Source: Akkermansiaceae bacterium (GTDB lineage Bacteria > Verrucomicrobiota > Verrucomicrobiia > Verrucomicrobiales > Akkermansiaceae). From it: 8,374 nt of DNA. Under the pieces are notes generated by a model, which saw nothing but the letters and a program-made list of their open reading frames with translations, did not search any database and was not told where the DNA came from. Positions 1 through 6,604 of the stretch are shown in pieces; the first letter of the stretch is position 1, and each line of letters begins with the position of its first letter. A program made the position numbers and the translations under genes. The stretch lies in contig JABHEX010000152.1 of NCBI GenBank assembly GCA_018676385.1, positions 1-8,374 of the forward strand, read 5' to 3'.

Positions 1-726
1 GGCACGTTATCAACAAATGCGGCGATCGCTATTACACAAGTAGTAAATGCCAATGGCAACAATACTACTACTACTTCCATCGACGGCACAGGCGCTGACA
101 AATTAGTCGTTTTCGTCACTGGTGAGCACGGCTTCAACAACACATCAGGTCAATCAAATGATGTCACCTACAATGGTGTGTCCTTGATCGAAGCTGTTGA
201 TCGTAATCCCGTCGCATCTGCCACAGATACACTCTTCGGAAGCATATGGTATATGGATAACCCTACTGCTGGTGTGCAGACTCTATCCGCCAATAACACC
301 TCTCGTGGTAACGTGTATGCATTCATGCTCTCAGGTACGGCGGCAGGTGTTGGTAACTCGGGGTTCTCTGGAAGTAATACCAGATCGATCGACCTAACTA
401 CTTCAGCCAACTCACTAGTTCTGGCAGCTTTCAACATTGGTGGAGCTGGTAACACAGCTGGTCTCTCAGGAATCTCTGGTGATTCGCCATTCGACACACA
501 ACACGGCGGTCAGGAGAATGGTTCCAATTGGGACGGTCACTATCTAGCATCACATAACGGTACAAGCGCAGCTACTACGGCTTACGGTTTCACTGGTGGT
601 AACTCTACTGGTGCATTCGTGTCAGCCATTGAGATTCTCGAAGTAGGGGCAGCTATCCCTGAGCCATCCTCAGCCGCCCTTCTGGGTCTCGGTGGACTTG
701 CTCTAATCCTTCGTCGCCGTAAGTAA
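1..726 (+). CDS. PEP-CTERM sorting-domain protein, 5' end outside the window
   Basis: The frame is open from the first base to a TAA at 724-726, giving 241 visible residues; the start and signal peptide lie upstream. A GTG at 178 is only an internal valine codon. The C-terminus is a textbook PEP-CTERM sorting signal: PEPSSAALL, a hydrophobic segment rich in Gly, Leu and Ala, and a basic RRRK tail in the last 22 residues. In known systems such signals are recognised by the membrane exosortase and removed as the protein is moved to the surface or matrix. The ectodomain is rich in Gly, Ser, Thr and Asn, has no cysteine, and shows alternating hydrophobic strands (DKLVVFVTGEH, NVYAFMLSGTA, SLVLAAFNIGG), suggesting a beta-sandwich. 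The ligand or role is unknown. No exosortase gene is in the window. A terminator follows at 757-787, so this is the last gene of its transcript. Confidence 0.88.
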   Translation, partial: GTLSTNAAIAITQVVNANGNNTTTTSIDGTGADKLVVFVTGEHGFNNTSGQSNDVTYNGVSLIEAVDRNPVASATDTLFGSIWYMDNPTAGVQTLSANNTSRGNVYAFMLSGTAAGVGNSGFSGSNTRSIDLTTSANSLVLAAFNIGGAGNTAGLSGISGDSPFDTQHGGQENGSNWDGHYLASHNGTSAATTAYGFTGGNSTGAFVSAIEILEVGAAIPEPSSAALLGLGGLALILRRRK

Positions 727-741
727 TTTCGGTAACGAAAT
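726..741 (+). other. Small hairpin just after the PEP-CTERM stop codon
   Basis: ATTTCG, loop GTAA, CGAAAT forms a perfect 6-bp inverted repeat directly after the stop codon. It lacks a T-run, so it is not a terminator by itself. It may protect the mRNA 3' end, or be chance. Confidence 0.3.
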
Positions 742-756
742 AATTCAACAAACATG

Positions 757-787
757 ACTCACTTCCTTCACAGGGAGTGGGTTTTTT
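757..787 (+). terminator. Rho-independent terminator of the PEP-CTERM gene
   Basis: A 10-bp stem pairs ACTCACTTCC (757-766) with GGGAGTGGGT (773-782), with two G-U pairs and a six-base loop TTCACA. The T-run starts in the last base of the stem, runs unbroken from 782 to 787, and is followed by GTTTTG. It sits 31 nt after the stop codon. On the minus strand the same stem is followed only by CATGTTTGTTG, so it should be a weak terminator for the convergent operon. Confidence 0.88.
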
Positions 788-820
788 GTTTTGCAGGCAT
801 ACCAGGGCCTGTTGCCAATT

Positions 821-855
821 TCCCGATGTGGAGTTGGTTGCGCCACAGATCGGGA
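821..855. repeat. Imperfect inverted repeat between the convergent genes
   Basis: TCCCGAT (821-827) pairs with ATCGGGA (849-855). A further GTGG/CCAC (828-831 with 843-846) pairs inside it, with a two-base AG bulge and an 11-base loop. No T-run follows on either strand. It lies 50 nt beyond the stop codon of the minus-strand secreted protein gene, so a role at the 3' end of that transcript is possible but unproven. Confidence 0.45.
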
Positions 856-904
856 TCGCTATTGTCTTTCGGAGTGCGGCGATTCCTCCATGTCCTTTCA
901 CCAA

Positions 905-1588
905 TCAGCTCCCGTCACCTGCATCCTTCCTTGGCATGATAAACTCATCAACAGCGCGGTAGGTGATGCGTTTCCTGACGGGGTCAACGTAGAAGAAAAC
1001 GTAGTTGCGTGTAATTTTTGACGACGGCCATTTCATCGATTTGATGACCTTGTTTTTGGTGCCTTCCCTGACGCCTAGTATGGCATGGTAGTATCTTTCA
1101 TTACCAAAGCCCCGCGGTCTCACGACTTTCCCTGAGTTGGGGTTGAGTGAAAATTTTGTGGTGCCGAGGACGCCCATCACAGGTTTGTTAGCATTATTGT
1201 AAAAATAAATGTCGCCCGCTCTAAAGTTAGGGTCACGGAAGGGGATGATCACGGGTTTGTATCCGGGTTTTGAATCCGGCAGCAGTAGAATAATAAATGA
1301 CTTTCCATCCTCAGGTAGTTTAACCGTCGCAATGGATGCATTTCTATCCACCGACCAGATACTGAACAGCCTAGCAGGCGGTTTCTGCGGTTTGGAGAGG
1401 TTGTTCATCGGCAGGTCAAATGGATCAGACCGAGCCTCTTTGGTGGCAAGCAAGATCTTGCCAAGGTTCTTGGGTATCCTCTCCGCAAGCAGGCGGACTT
1501 CAACTTCACCTTTTTTCATCGGTGCCCCAAAGACGGCAGAGGAAAAGACGAAGAGGCTAATTAATACGAACCGGATCACGCTGCGCAT
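905..1588 (-). CDS. Secreted protein of unrecognised family, coupled to Verru_Chthon A
   Basis: This encodes 227 residues starting at ATG (1588-1586) and ending in TGA. Residues 1-22 form a clear Sec signal peptide: basic MRSVIR, a hydrophobic core, and a likely cleavage after VFGA. The mature protein is basic, has no cysteine and no further membrane segment. Likely strand-forming stretches include RLFSIWSV (73-80), SFIILLLPD (97-105), FRAGDIYFYNNA (122-133), and NYVFFYVDP next to ITYRAVDE (195-215), so a beta-rich periplasmic or surface fold is plausible. I do not recognise the family. The start lies 3 nt after the TAG of the upstream gene, with only a weak GTGAAG as possible ribosome site inside that gene's end, so translation is probably coupled. 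That implies a shared role with the pilin-like protein, perhaps as its partner or chaperone. This is inference from position alone. Confidence 0.85.
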   Translation of the reverse strand: MRSVIRFVLISLFVFSSAVFGAPMKKGEVEVRLLAERIPKNLGKILLATKEARSDPFDLPMNNLSKPQKPPARLFSIWSVDRNASIATVKLPEDGKSFIILLLPDSKPGYKPVIIPFRDPNFRAGDIYFYNNANKPVMGVLGTTKFSLNPNSGKVVRPRGFGNERYYHAILGVREGTKNKVIKSMKWPSSKITRNYVFFYVDPVRKRITYRAVDEFIMPRKDAGDGS

Positions 1589-1591
1589 TAT

Positions 1592-4500
1592 CTAGACTTC
1601 ACGCGGATTAAGCCAGCGAAATGAGATGATTTTGAACTGCCTGCCGAAGCTGCGGTTGACGGCTTCACTCAGGCTAGCGGTAGGCACGTCAGGCTTATCA
1701 GCTGTATCAAGGTATTCACTTTGGCGTTCGACGACTGCCTCACACCAAGCTTGTGCGATCACTTGTCCATTACCGTCTAACGCTTCCCCGTAAGAGCGGA
1801 TAATAAAGCTATCCGAGCGTGCGGAGAGCACGGGTGCGATCGGTGTGAGGATATCACCCTGCTTGACGAGAGAAGGGGCACCGTAATGCATCGCACCCTC
1901 TTCGGCTTCGGAAAATTCAAATCGGCCAGCCGTGGTAGCGTCGACGGATCGGTTCGCGTTTTGTTTTTTATTAACGCTAACATCATCGGAGTCCAGAGCG
2001 CATTGTATCGCTCCAGCGCGGGCAAGATCTTTGTCGCTGCCAACGCGGCGGTTGACGAAATCTGCAAGACTGAGGAATGGTCCACGTTTGCGCACCTCAT
2101 AAACGATTCCTTGAGCCAGACTCTCGATTTCATCATCTGTTAAGACACGGCGACCATACCACTGATCCTGCTTCATTCCGCTTTCATCTGAGACGATGAC
2201 ATTCCTAGGGGCGCCGATGTTTGCTACGGGTGTGTCTCCGTCCTCTGGGGCAATGGATTCGGTTCCGTTTTCAGCACGCACGACAATCGAACGATCCTTA
2301 AGCGAGCCCAATACAGCTTTCCATGCTTCCACGGATGTTGAGTTCACATTGAACATACCATCGACACGCAGATAGCTGGCAACCTTGTTGATCGAGTCTT
2401 GAGTAGGGCGGATTCCAGAGAAAAACGAATCAACCAGAGCACTCGCATCGGCACCACGAAGCGATGATAGATAGCGTGCTGTAGGAAGTTTTTTGCCATC
2501 CTTAAAGAACTCACGGGCGACCGTTTTCTGGTCTTTTTGCTGGCTGAAGGCAGGTTTAGGCTGTGGTGCAATGCCGGATAGAAAGTAGTCGTCCCAAAGC
2601 TCACGGTTAGCGAGGTAGGAGTGATCTGCCAGAGGGTGAGGATAGTTAGGGATTGCTGTAGCAGCAGTGTCGTTATAAGTGGTTTTGTTAGGTGGGATCA
2701 CCGAGGGAGCCAACGATCCGCCGATGGCGTGGGAAATTTGTGGCTCCATGGGGTAGATACGATTGGTATGATCAGGGTTCCTGCCATCCCAGCAAGGAGT
2801 GATTCTATCGGGCATGTTAAACCCGTTAGCAAATGAGTGCTGCAGCGCAGCGAGCGAGACGATTGGCTGCCGCGGCACGCTGTGGGTGGTCACGTAGTTC
2901 GATCCAGATTCCGCGCCAAAACTCGATCCGAAGTACCCTTGACCAGAGATCGTCTCATCCAAAGGGGCGCTGAGCCAACTTGTCATCCCGATCATTTTTG
3001 TTTCGAACGGGAGCATGTCCCGCTCCCGTTTTGTTAGATCATAATAATTGAGGCTGTAAGCTCGAGGATTGAATCTGGCTAGGCTCCTTGATCCAGACAG
3101 ATTTTCTTCTTCAGTCTTCGCATAGTAGGTATGGAGCATGAACGGTGCTTTTTCATTAAGGAGTGCATTCACGCGAAGATCGCGCGTCATTGTCGCACCC
3201 TCAATCACGGGAAACACCTCGGGATGCTGATCGGCACGAATATCCAGAGGATTAGGTCCCCAGTATTGTCCATACCTCCTTTGCTCACCGACTTGCACAC
3301 GCGAATAGCCTATACGACTATCAACGGAGATGAAGCTTTGCAGGCTGCCACCCCTGCCGCCAAGGTTCAACCAGACGTGTGTCAGGGCAAATTTGGGGGA
3401 ATTGCCCGACTGGGCCTTTTGTCTCGGAACTATTCTGTATGAGATAGTGTCAGTGGGTGATACAACAACGCGAATGTCAGAAGAATTACCGGCAGAGCTG
3501 GCATCGGTCAGTAAAGGCACTCGGGCTCCTCCACCGTAATTAAAACCTTTTTTCCCATTGAAGCCCTCCCATCCACCAACACTCTGTCCTCTGCTGTTGC
3601 TGGAGAGATCGCCACCCTGAGAAATCTTGACCACTTCTCCCGGTTTCATGGTGATGGTTTCCACCACTCCGGCATTCAGTTTTAGGAAGTTGCCATCATT
3701 TTTCCAATTTGATGACTTCATAATGGAACAGCGAATCTCTGGGCGGCCGTTAACAGAAACCATGATATCATAGGGAATCATCCAAAATGAATAAAGATAG
3801 TTCCATTGTCTACCATCGGCATGTCTGGGAACGTCCACGGCTACATCCAGTGGATTCCACAGCGTCACTACCGGATCAAAGTTCAACCATAGAATGAACT
3901 TCCCGGCTTCACTAGGGTGTGGGTCAGCTTCCAGTGAATAGATCGTCTGATAATTGATCGTGATCGGGTGTTTGAGCCGGTCCCATGGGTCTGTGTTGAG
4001 CTCGGCCTTTGTTTGTTTGGTTTGTAGATATGGTGTGTTTGATGGTATTCTACCACCAGTGGTATAAGCATGCCCACCGTTATACTTGAGTTCCTTGTAG
4101 AGATTGTAGTAGCTCCACAATTCCATGAAATTGATTCCAACCTCATTGTTACCCGTCATGTGACTCCTCACTGAGTAGAGAATGTTTGTTGGATCTGATA
4201 GGTCTGGGGCACTCGTGTAGGTCTCCATTTTCATCGACAGATCCTTGCGAAAGCCACCCTTACGGACGTTGGTTAACAAACCGGTGGAAAATGCCGAGAG
4301 ATCATGGAAGAGCGGACGTGGCGAAGCTGGATCGGAGGTGAGGTGTGCCGCTTGCTGCCAGCCGGTCACGCGAGGCATTCGTGGGTCATCAGTCGCCACG
4401 CCTGCGAAAGGCTTGGCAGTTCCATCAGAGGCTAGTTCAATGGCATTGCGCGGAGCTGATTGGAGATTGTTACGTATCACAGCGAGCGAACTGCCAACCG

Positions 4501-5104
4501 ATGGGGGAGGTGTGCTGAGGCTGGCCTTGACTCCTTGGTCTCCTACCCACCATGCCATTCGTCCGTTTGTGTTAGATCCAATTGAAAGATTCAAGGCTGG
4601 CACTTTGACCTGTCCATTAGTATTTGTTCCCAGGGTGCCTGAGCCGACCAGTTCGACGCTACTACTGTCTGAAAGCTCGGTCGCTGCCATACTAAGCTGG
4701 GAGAGAAGGGTCGGGTTTCCTGATATGAGCCATGACTTGAAACTGGGAGAGGGGCGGTCAGTGGATGTCGAAAGCCATGCTTCGTAGGTGCCTGTCCAGT
4801 GTCGGTTACCGACAGCTGCGAGTGTTTCTTTACCGTCAGTTCCCGGTTTGTTGATCTGGTTAGCGGTGGTTGAGATTCGCTGATCGGGACCTAGTTGTTT
4901 TTGCAGGTCACCTATGGCGAACATCAGTGCCAGTCTGGCATTAGCTTGGGCCTTTGCTTGCGCTGAACTGTTATTACTAGCACGCGTTTCGACCGTCGCT
5001 AAGCTGAGCATTGCTAGCGCTACGAGCACCAATAGAACCATCACAGAGATAGTAGCTATTAATGCAAAAGCTGGCTTTTGATGTGACTTTGTCATGGGGG
5101 ACAC
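1592..5104 (-). CDS. Verru_Chthon cassette protein A (pilin-like giant membrane-anchored protein)
   Basis: This encodes 1170 residues from GTG at 5104; ATG at 5095 (residue 4) is an equally good start, and neither has a Shine-Dalgarno. After a short basic segment, one hydrophobic helix begins near residue 13 (FALIATISVMVLL) and is followed by ANARLALMFAIGDLQ and GPDQRIS (72-78), the signature of Verru_Chthon cassette protein A. The C-terminus also fits: RGPFLSLADFVNRR (about 1007-1020), FIIRSYGEA, AWCEAVVER and the terminal FRWLNP. The helix resembles a class III (prepilin) signal, but lacks the usual Glu at +5 and has Ala rather than Gly before the expected cleavage site. The large middle part should be outside the cytoplasmic membrane. 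Substrate and function are unknown for the family. The usual small prepilin-like partners B, C and D are absent here; the next gene encodes a secreted protein instead. The frame is intact throughout. Confidence 0.9.
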   Translation of the reverse strand: MSPMTKSHQKPAFALIATISVMVLLVLVALAMLSLATVETRASNNSSAQAKAQANARLALMFAIGDLQKQLGPDQRISTTANQINKPGTDGKETLAAVGNRHWTGTYEAWLSTSTDRPSPSFKSWLISGNPTLLSQLSMAATELSDSSSVELVGSGTLGTNTNGQVKVPALNLSIGSNTNGRMAWWVGDQGVKASLSTPPPSVGSSLAVIRNNLQSAPRNAIELASDGTAKPFAGVATDDPRMPRVTGWQQAAHLTSDPASPRPLFHDLSAFSTGLLTNVRKGGFRKDLSMKMETYTSAPDLSDPTNILYSVRSHMTGNNEVGINFMELWSYYNLYKELKYNGGHAYTTGGRIPSNTPYLQTKQTKAELNTDPWDRLKHPITINYQTIYSLEADPHPSEAGKFILWLNFDPVVTLWNPLDVAVDVPRHADGRQWNYLYSFWMIPYDIMVSVNGRPEIRCSIMKSSNWKNDGNFLKLNAGVVETITMKPGEVVKISQGGDLSSNSRGQSVGGWEGFNGKKGFNYGGGARVPLLTDASSAGNSSDIRVVVSPTDTISYRIVPRQKAQSGNSPKFALTHVWLNLGGRGGSLQSFISVDSRIGYSRVQVGEQRRYGQYWGPNPLDIRADQHPEVFPVIEGATMTRDLRVNALLNEKAPFMLHTYYAKTEEENLSGSRSLARFNPRAYSLNYYDLTKRERDMLPFETKMIGMTSWLSAPLDETISGQGYFGSSFGAESGSNYVTTHSVPRQPIVSLAALQHSFANGFNMPDRITPCWDGRNPDHTNRIYPMEPQISHAIGGSLAPSVIPPNKTTYNDTAATAIPNYPHPLADHSYLANRELWDDYFLSGIAPQPKPAFSQQKDQKTVAREFFKDGKKLPTARYLSSLRGADASALVDSFFSGIRPTQDSINKVASYLRVDGMFNVNSTSVEAWKAVLGSLKDRSIVVRAENGTESIAPEDGDTPVANIGAPRNVIVSDESGMKQDQWYGRRVLTDDEIESLAQGIVYEVRKRGPFLSLADFVNRRVGSDKDLARAGAIQCALDSDDVSVNKKQNANRSVDATTAGRFEFSEAEEGAMHYGAPSLVKQGDILTPIAPVLSARSDSFIIRSYGEALDGNGQVIAQAWCEAVVERQSEYLDTADKPDVPTASLSEAVNRSFGRQFKIISFRWLNPREV

Positions 5105-5116
5105 AAAAGCTTGTGT
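5101..5116 (-). promoter_or_regulatory. Hairpin overlapping the GTG start of Verru_Chthon A
   Basis: ACACAA (5101-5106) and TTGTGT (5111-5116) form a perfect 6-bp inverted repeat with a four-base loop. In the minus-strand transcript the hairpin contains the GTG at 5104-5102 and ends 5 nt before the ATG at 5095-5093. It would bury the GTG and leave the ATG exposed, which favours the ATG as the real start, or a structure that tunes initiation. Pairing is seen in the sequence; the role is inferred. Confidence 0.4.
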
Positions 5117-5137
5117 AAATACATGGTGATTTTTTGC

Positions 5138-5172
5138 AAACTTAAGTAACGCATTAGAAACTTAACCGTAAC
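5138..5172. repeat. Direct repeat in the divergent intergenic region
   Basis: AAACTTAAGTAAC (5138-5150) and AAACTTAACCGTAAC (5158-5172) share the same eight-base start and five-base end, and begin 20 nt apart, about two helical turns. A third GTAAC lies at 5200-5204. Such spacing suits a dimeric regulator acting on one or both divergent genes, but the region is AT-rich and chance similarity is possible. Confidence 0.35.
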
Positions 5173-5229
5173 TCTAAAATAAGGCAGTTTGTAGGCATCG
5201 TAACTATTTTTTAATGATGATCAGCCATA

Positions 5230-5262
5230 TTGACATTGTTAAAAAATTGTGGACCATATAAA
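5230..5262 (+). promoter_or_regulatory. Possible promoter of the exported isomerase gene
   Basis: TTGACA (5230-5235) is a perfect sigma-70 type -35 and TATAAA (5257-5262) a good -10, but they are 21 bp apart, longer than the usual 16-18. TTGTTA (5236-5241) gives 15 bp instead. If this -10 is used, transcription would start only about 7 nt before the ATG at 5276. Confidence 0.35.
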
Positions 5263-5275
5263 CGTATCATCGCAC

Positions 5276-6193
5276 ATGAAAACAATGATTTGCTCCATAC
5301 CTGTATTATTTGCCATATGTCTTTTTTTTACTGGTATGTTTCCAGTTAAGTCACTTGCCGATGAGGCCAAACATGCCGATGAGGCCAATAAAGTTGAGAG
5401 CTACGCGATTGGTTTGTCGATGTATTCGCTGCGCAATCTATTTAAAGATGGTAGTTTGAAGGCGCTCGATTACCCGGCATTTGCCAAGAAAACATTTGGC
5501 ATCACAGAAATTGACATCTGGGACGGTGGATTTCCAGAGGACAAAAGGAACAATCTTGAATTTTACCGGGAGCTGAAAAAGCGGTCGGATGCAGCCAATA
5601 CAAATATATTTTTGGTGATGGCAGGGGCGGTTGATGCGACTGGTAAAACTGTTGAAGAACGCAAGAAGGGTGGTGATGCGCACAAGAAATACGTTGATCA
5701 TGCAGAGATACTGGGTTCCAAATTTGTTCGCGTGTTTCTCAAGGCTCCCGATGGTGGTAAGCGTAAGGTGGCGCTCACCAATTCAATCGAAGCTCTGACG
5801 CCACTTGCCGATTACGCCAAGAGCAAGGGTGTGATGGTTGTGATCGAACCAGGTGCATCAACATGGGCGCGCAATGGGCACTTCCTGGCGGCTCTCGCGA
5901 GGATCATGAACCACCCAGCCTGTAAGCTGATGCCAGATTTTGGCAAGCTATCCGATCCATACTGTGGCACGGTGGCGATGATGCCGTATTCTGAATCTGT
6001 TTCTGCCAAGAGCTGGAGCTTTGATGAAAAGGGTGACGAAAAAAGCCTCAGTTATTTCCGCCTGATCAGAAGTATTAATGATGTGGAGTATAAAAAAATC
6101 ATCTCGATTGAATACGAAGGTGAAAAACTGGGACCTATCGAGGGAGTCATAGCGACTCAAAAACTTCTGGAGAAGCATCGGCCACAAAATTAA
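5276..6193 (+). CDS. Exported sugar phosphate isomerase/epimerase-like TIM-barrel protein
   Basis: I chose the ATG at 5276 (305 residues) over the GTG at 5249 because it directly precedes a standard Sec signal peptide: MKT, a hydrophobic core, and a likely cut after KSLA (residue 28). The mature protein has the xylose-isomerase-like barrel pattern: first strand YAIGLSMYSL (43-52), ITEIDIWDGGF (76-86), GVMVVIEPGA (185-194), LMPDFGKL (218-225), SVSAKSWSFD (241-250) and IISIEYEG (275-282). Glu191, Asp221 and Glu279 fit the metal-binding acidic residues of the superfamily; the usual His seems replaced within the SAK segment. The VSAK...IEYEG pattern is one I associate with exported members in Planctomycetes and Verrucomicrobia. 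The substrate is unknown; extracytoplasmic location argues for free sugars or derivatives rather than sugar phosphates. A duplicated hexapeptide, ADEAKH-ADEANK, follows the signal peptide. The gene stands alone and is divergent from the pilin-like operon. Confidence 0.8.
   Translation: MKTMICSIPVLFAICLFFTGMFPVKSLADEAKHADEANKVESYAIGLSMYSLRNLFKDGSLKALDYPAFAKKTFGITEIDIWDGGFPEDKRNNLEFYRELKKRSDAANTNIFLVMAGAVDATGKTVEERKKGGDAHKKYVDHAEILGSKFVRVFLKAPDGGKRKVALTNSIEALTPLADYAKSKGVMVVIEPGASTWARNGHFLAALARIMNHPACKLMPDFGKLSDPYCGTVAMMPYSESVSAKSWSFDEKGDEKSLSYFRLIRSINDVEYKKIISIEYEGEKLGPIEGVIATQKLLEKHRPQN
5357..5388 (+). repeat. 18-nt tandem duplication inside the isomerase gene
   Basis: GCCGATGAGGCCAA occurs at 5357-5370 and again, identical, at 5375-5388, a period of 18 nt that keeps the frame and gives ADEAKH then ADEANK. 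It lies at the start of the mature protein, in what should be a flexible linker, so copy number could vary by slippage without harm to the barrel. Confidence 0.7.
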
Positions 6194-6201
6194 GCCTCGC
6201 T

Positions 6202-6216
6202 CATCAAACTTTGATG
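6202..6216 (+). terminator. Weak hairpin after the isomerase gene
   Basis: CATCAA, loop ACT, TTGATG forms a perfect 6-bp hairpin 8 nt after the stop codon. It is AT-rich and followed by TTAT rather than a T-run, so it is at best a weak terminator for the isomerase gene. Confidence 0.25.
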
Positions 6217-6257
6217 TTATCCGCGCTGTGCGCTCGAACTATGTTCTCATCCTTTAA

Positions 6258-6372
<115 letters not shown>

Positions 6373-6585
6373 TGAGTAAAATGACACCTACTGAAGCAGG
6401 CGCGGGCAGAAACTCCATGATTACCTGCCACACATCAAGACCAAAATGTGCAATTTCGTTATTTTTTCATTAATGGGCAATATTACTGACTCGTCATACT
6501 AGCTTCTCTCAGCAGCGTTTGATTTTATATTTGAACAAAAAGCCTAGATCAAATGTTCCAGAGACTTGCATTCCTGTCTGGCTTT

Positions 6586-6591
6586 TATAGT
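6586..6591 (+). promoter_or_regulatory. Possible -10 element of scpB
   Basis: TATAGT matches the -10 consensus at five of six positions and ends 13 nt before the ATG at 6605. The only -35-like sequence, TTGCAT at 6566-6571, is too close (14 bp). If used, the leader would be about 7 nt, too short for a Shine-Dalgarno, in line with the lack of one. Confidence 0.25.
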
Positions 6592-6604
6592 GTTTCGAGC
6601 GTCT

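Noticed and set aside
168..497. Minus-strand 109-codon reading frame
   Set aside because: Antisense to the PEP-CTERM gene, whose frame is confirmed by its C-terminal sorting signal.
821..855. Intrinsic terminator for the minus-strand operon
   Set aside because: The stem is good but neither side has a T-run, so I list it only as an inverted repeat.
1209..1595. Plus-strand 128-codon reading frame
   Set aside because: Antisense to the secreted 227-residue protein, whose signal peptide and codon pattern show that the minus strand is the real one.
4245..4787. Plus-strand 180-codon reading frame
   Set aside because: Lies wholly inside the 1170-residue minus-strand gene, with no recognisable domain and a low-complexity arginine-rich product typical of antisense shadows.
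5249..5275. GTG at 5249 as start of the isomerase gene
   Set aside because: It would put nine polar residues before a complete signal peptide that begins at ATG 5276, and it overlaps the best promoter candidate.
6566..6604. TTG at 6566 as start of scpB
   Set aside because: The extra 13 residues do not match the family, and the conserved N-terminus begins at ATG 6605.
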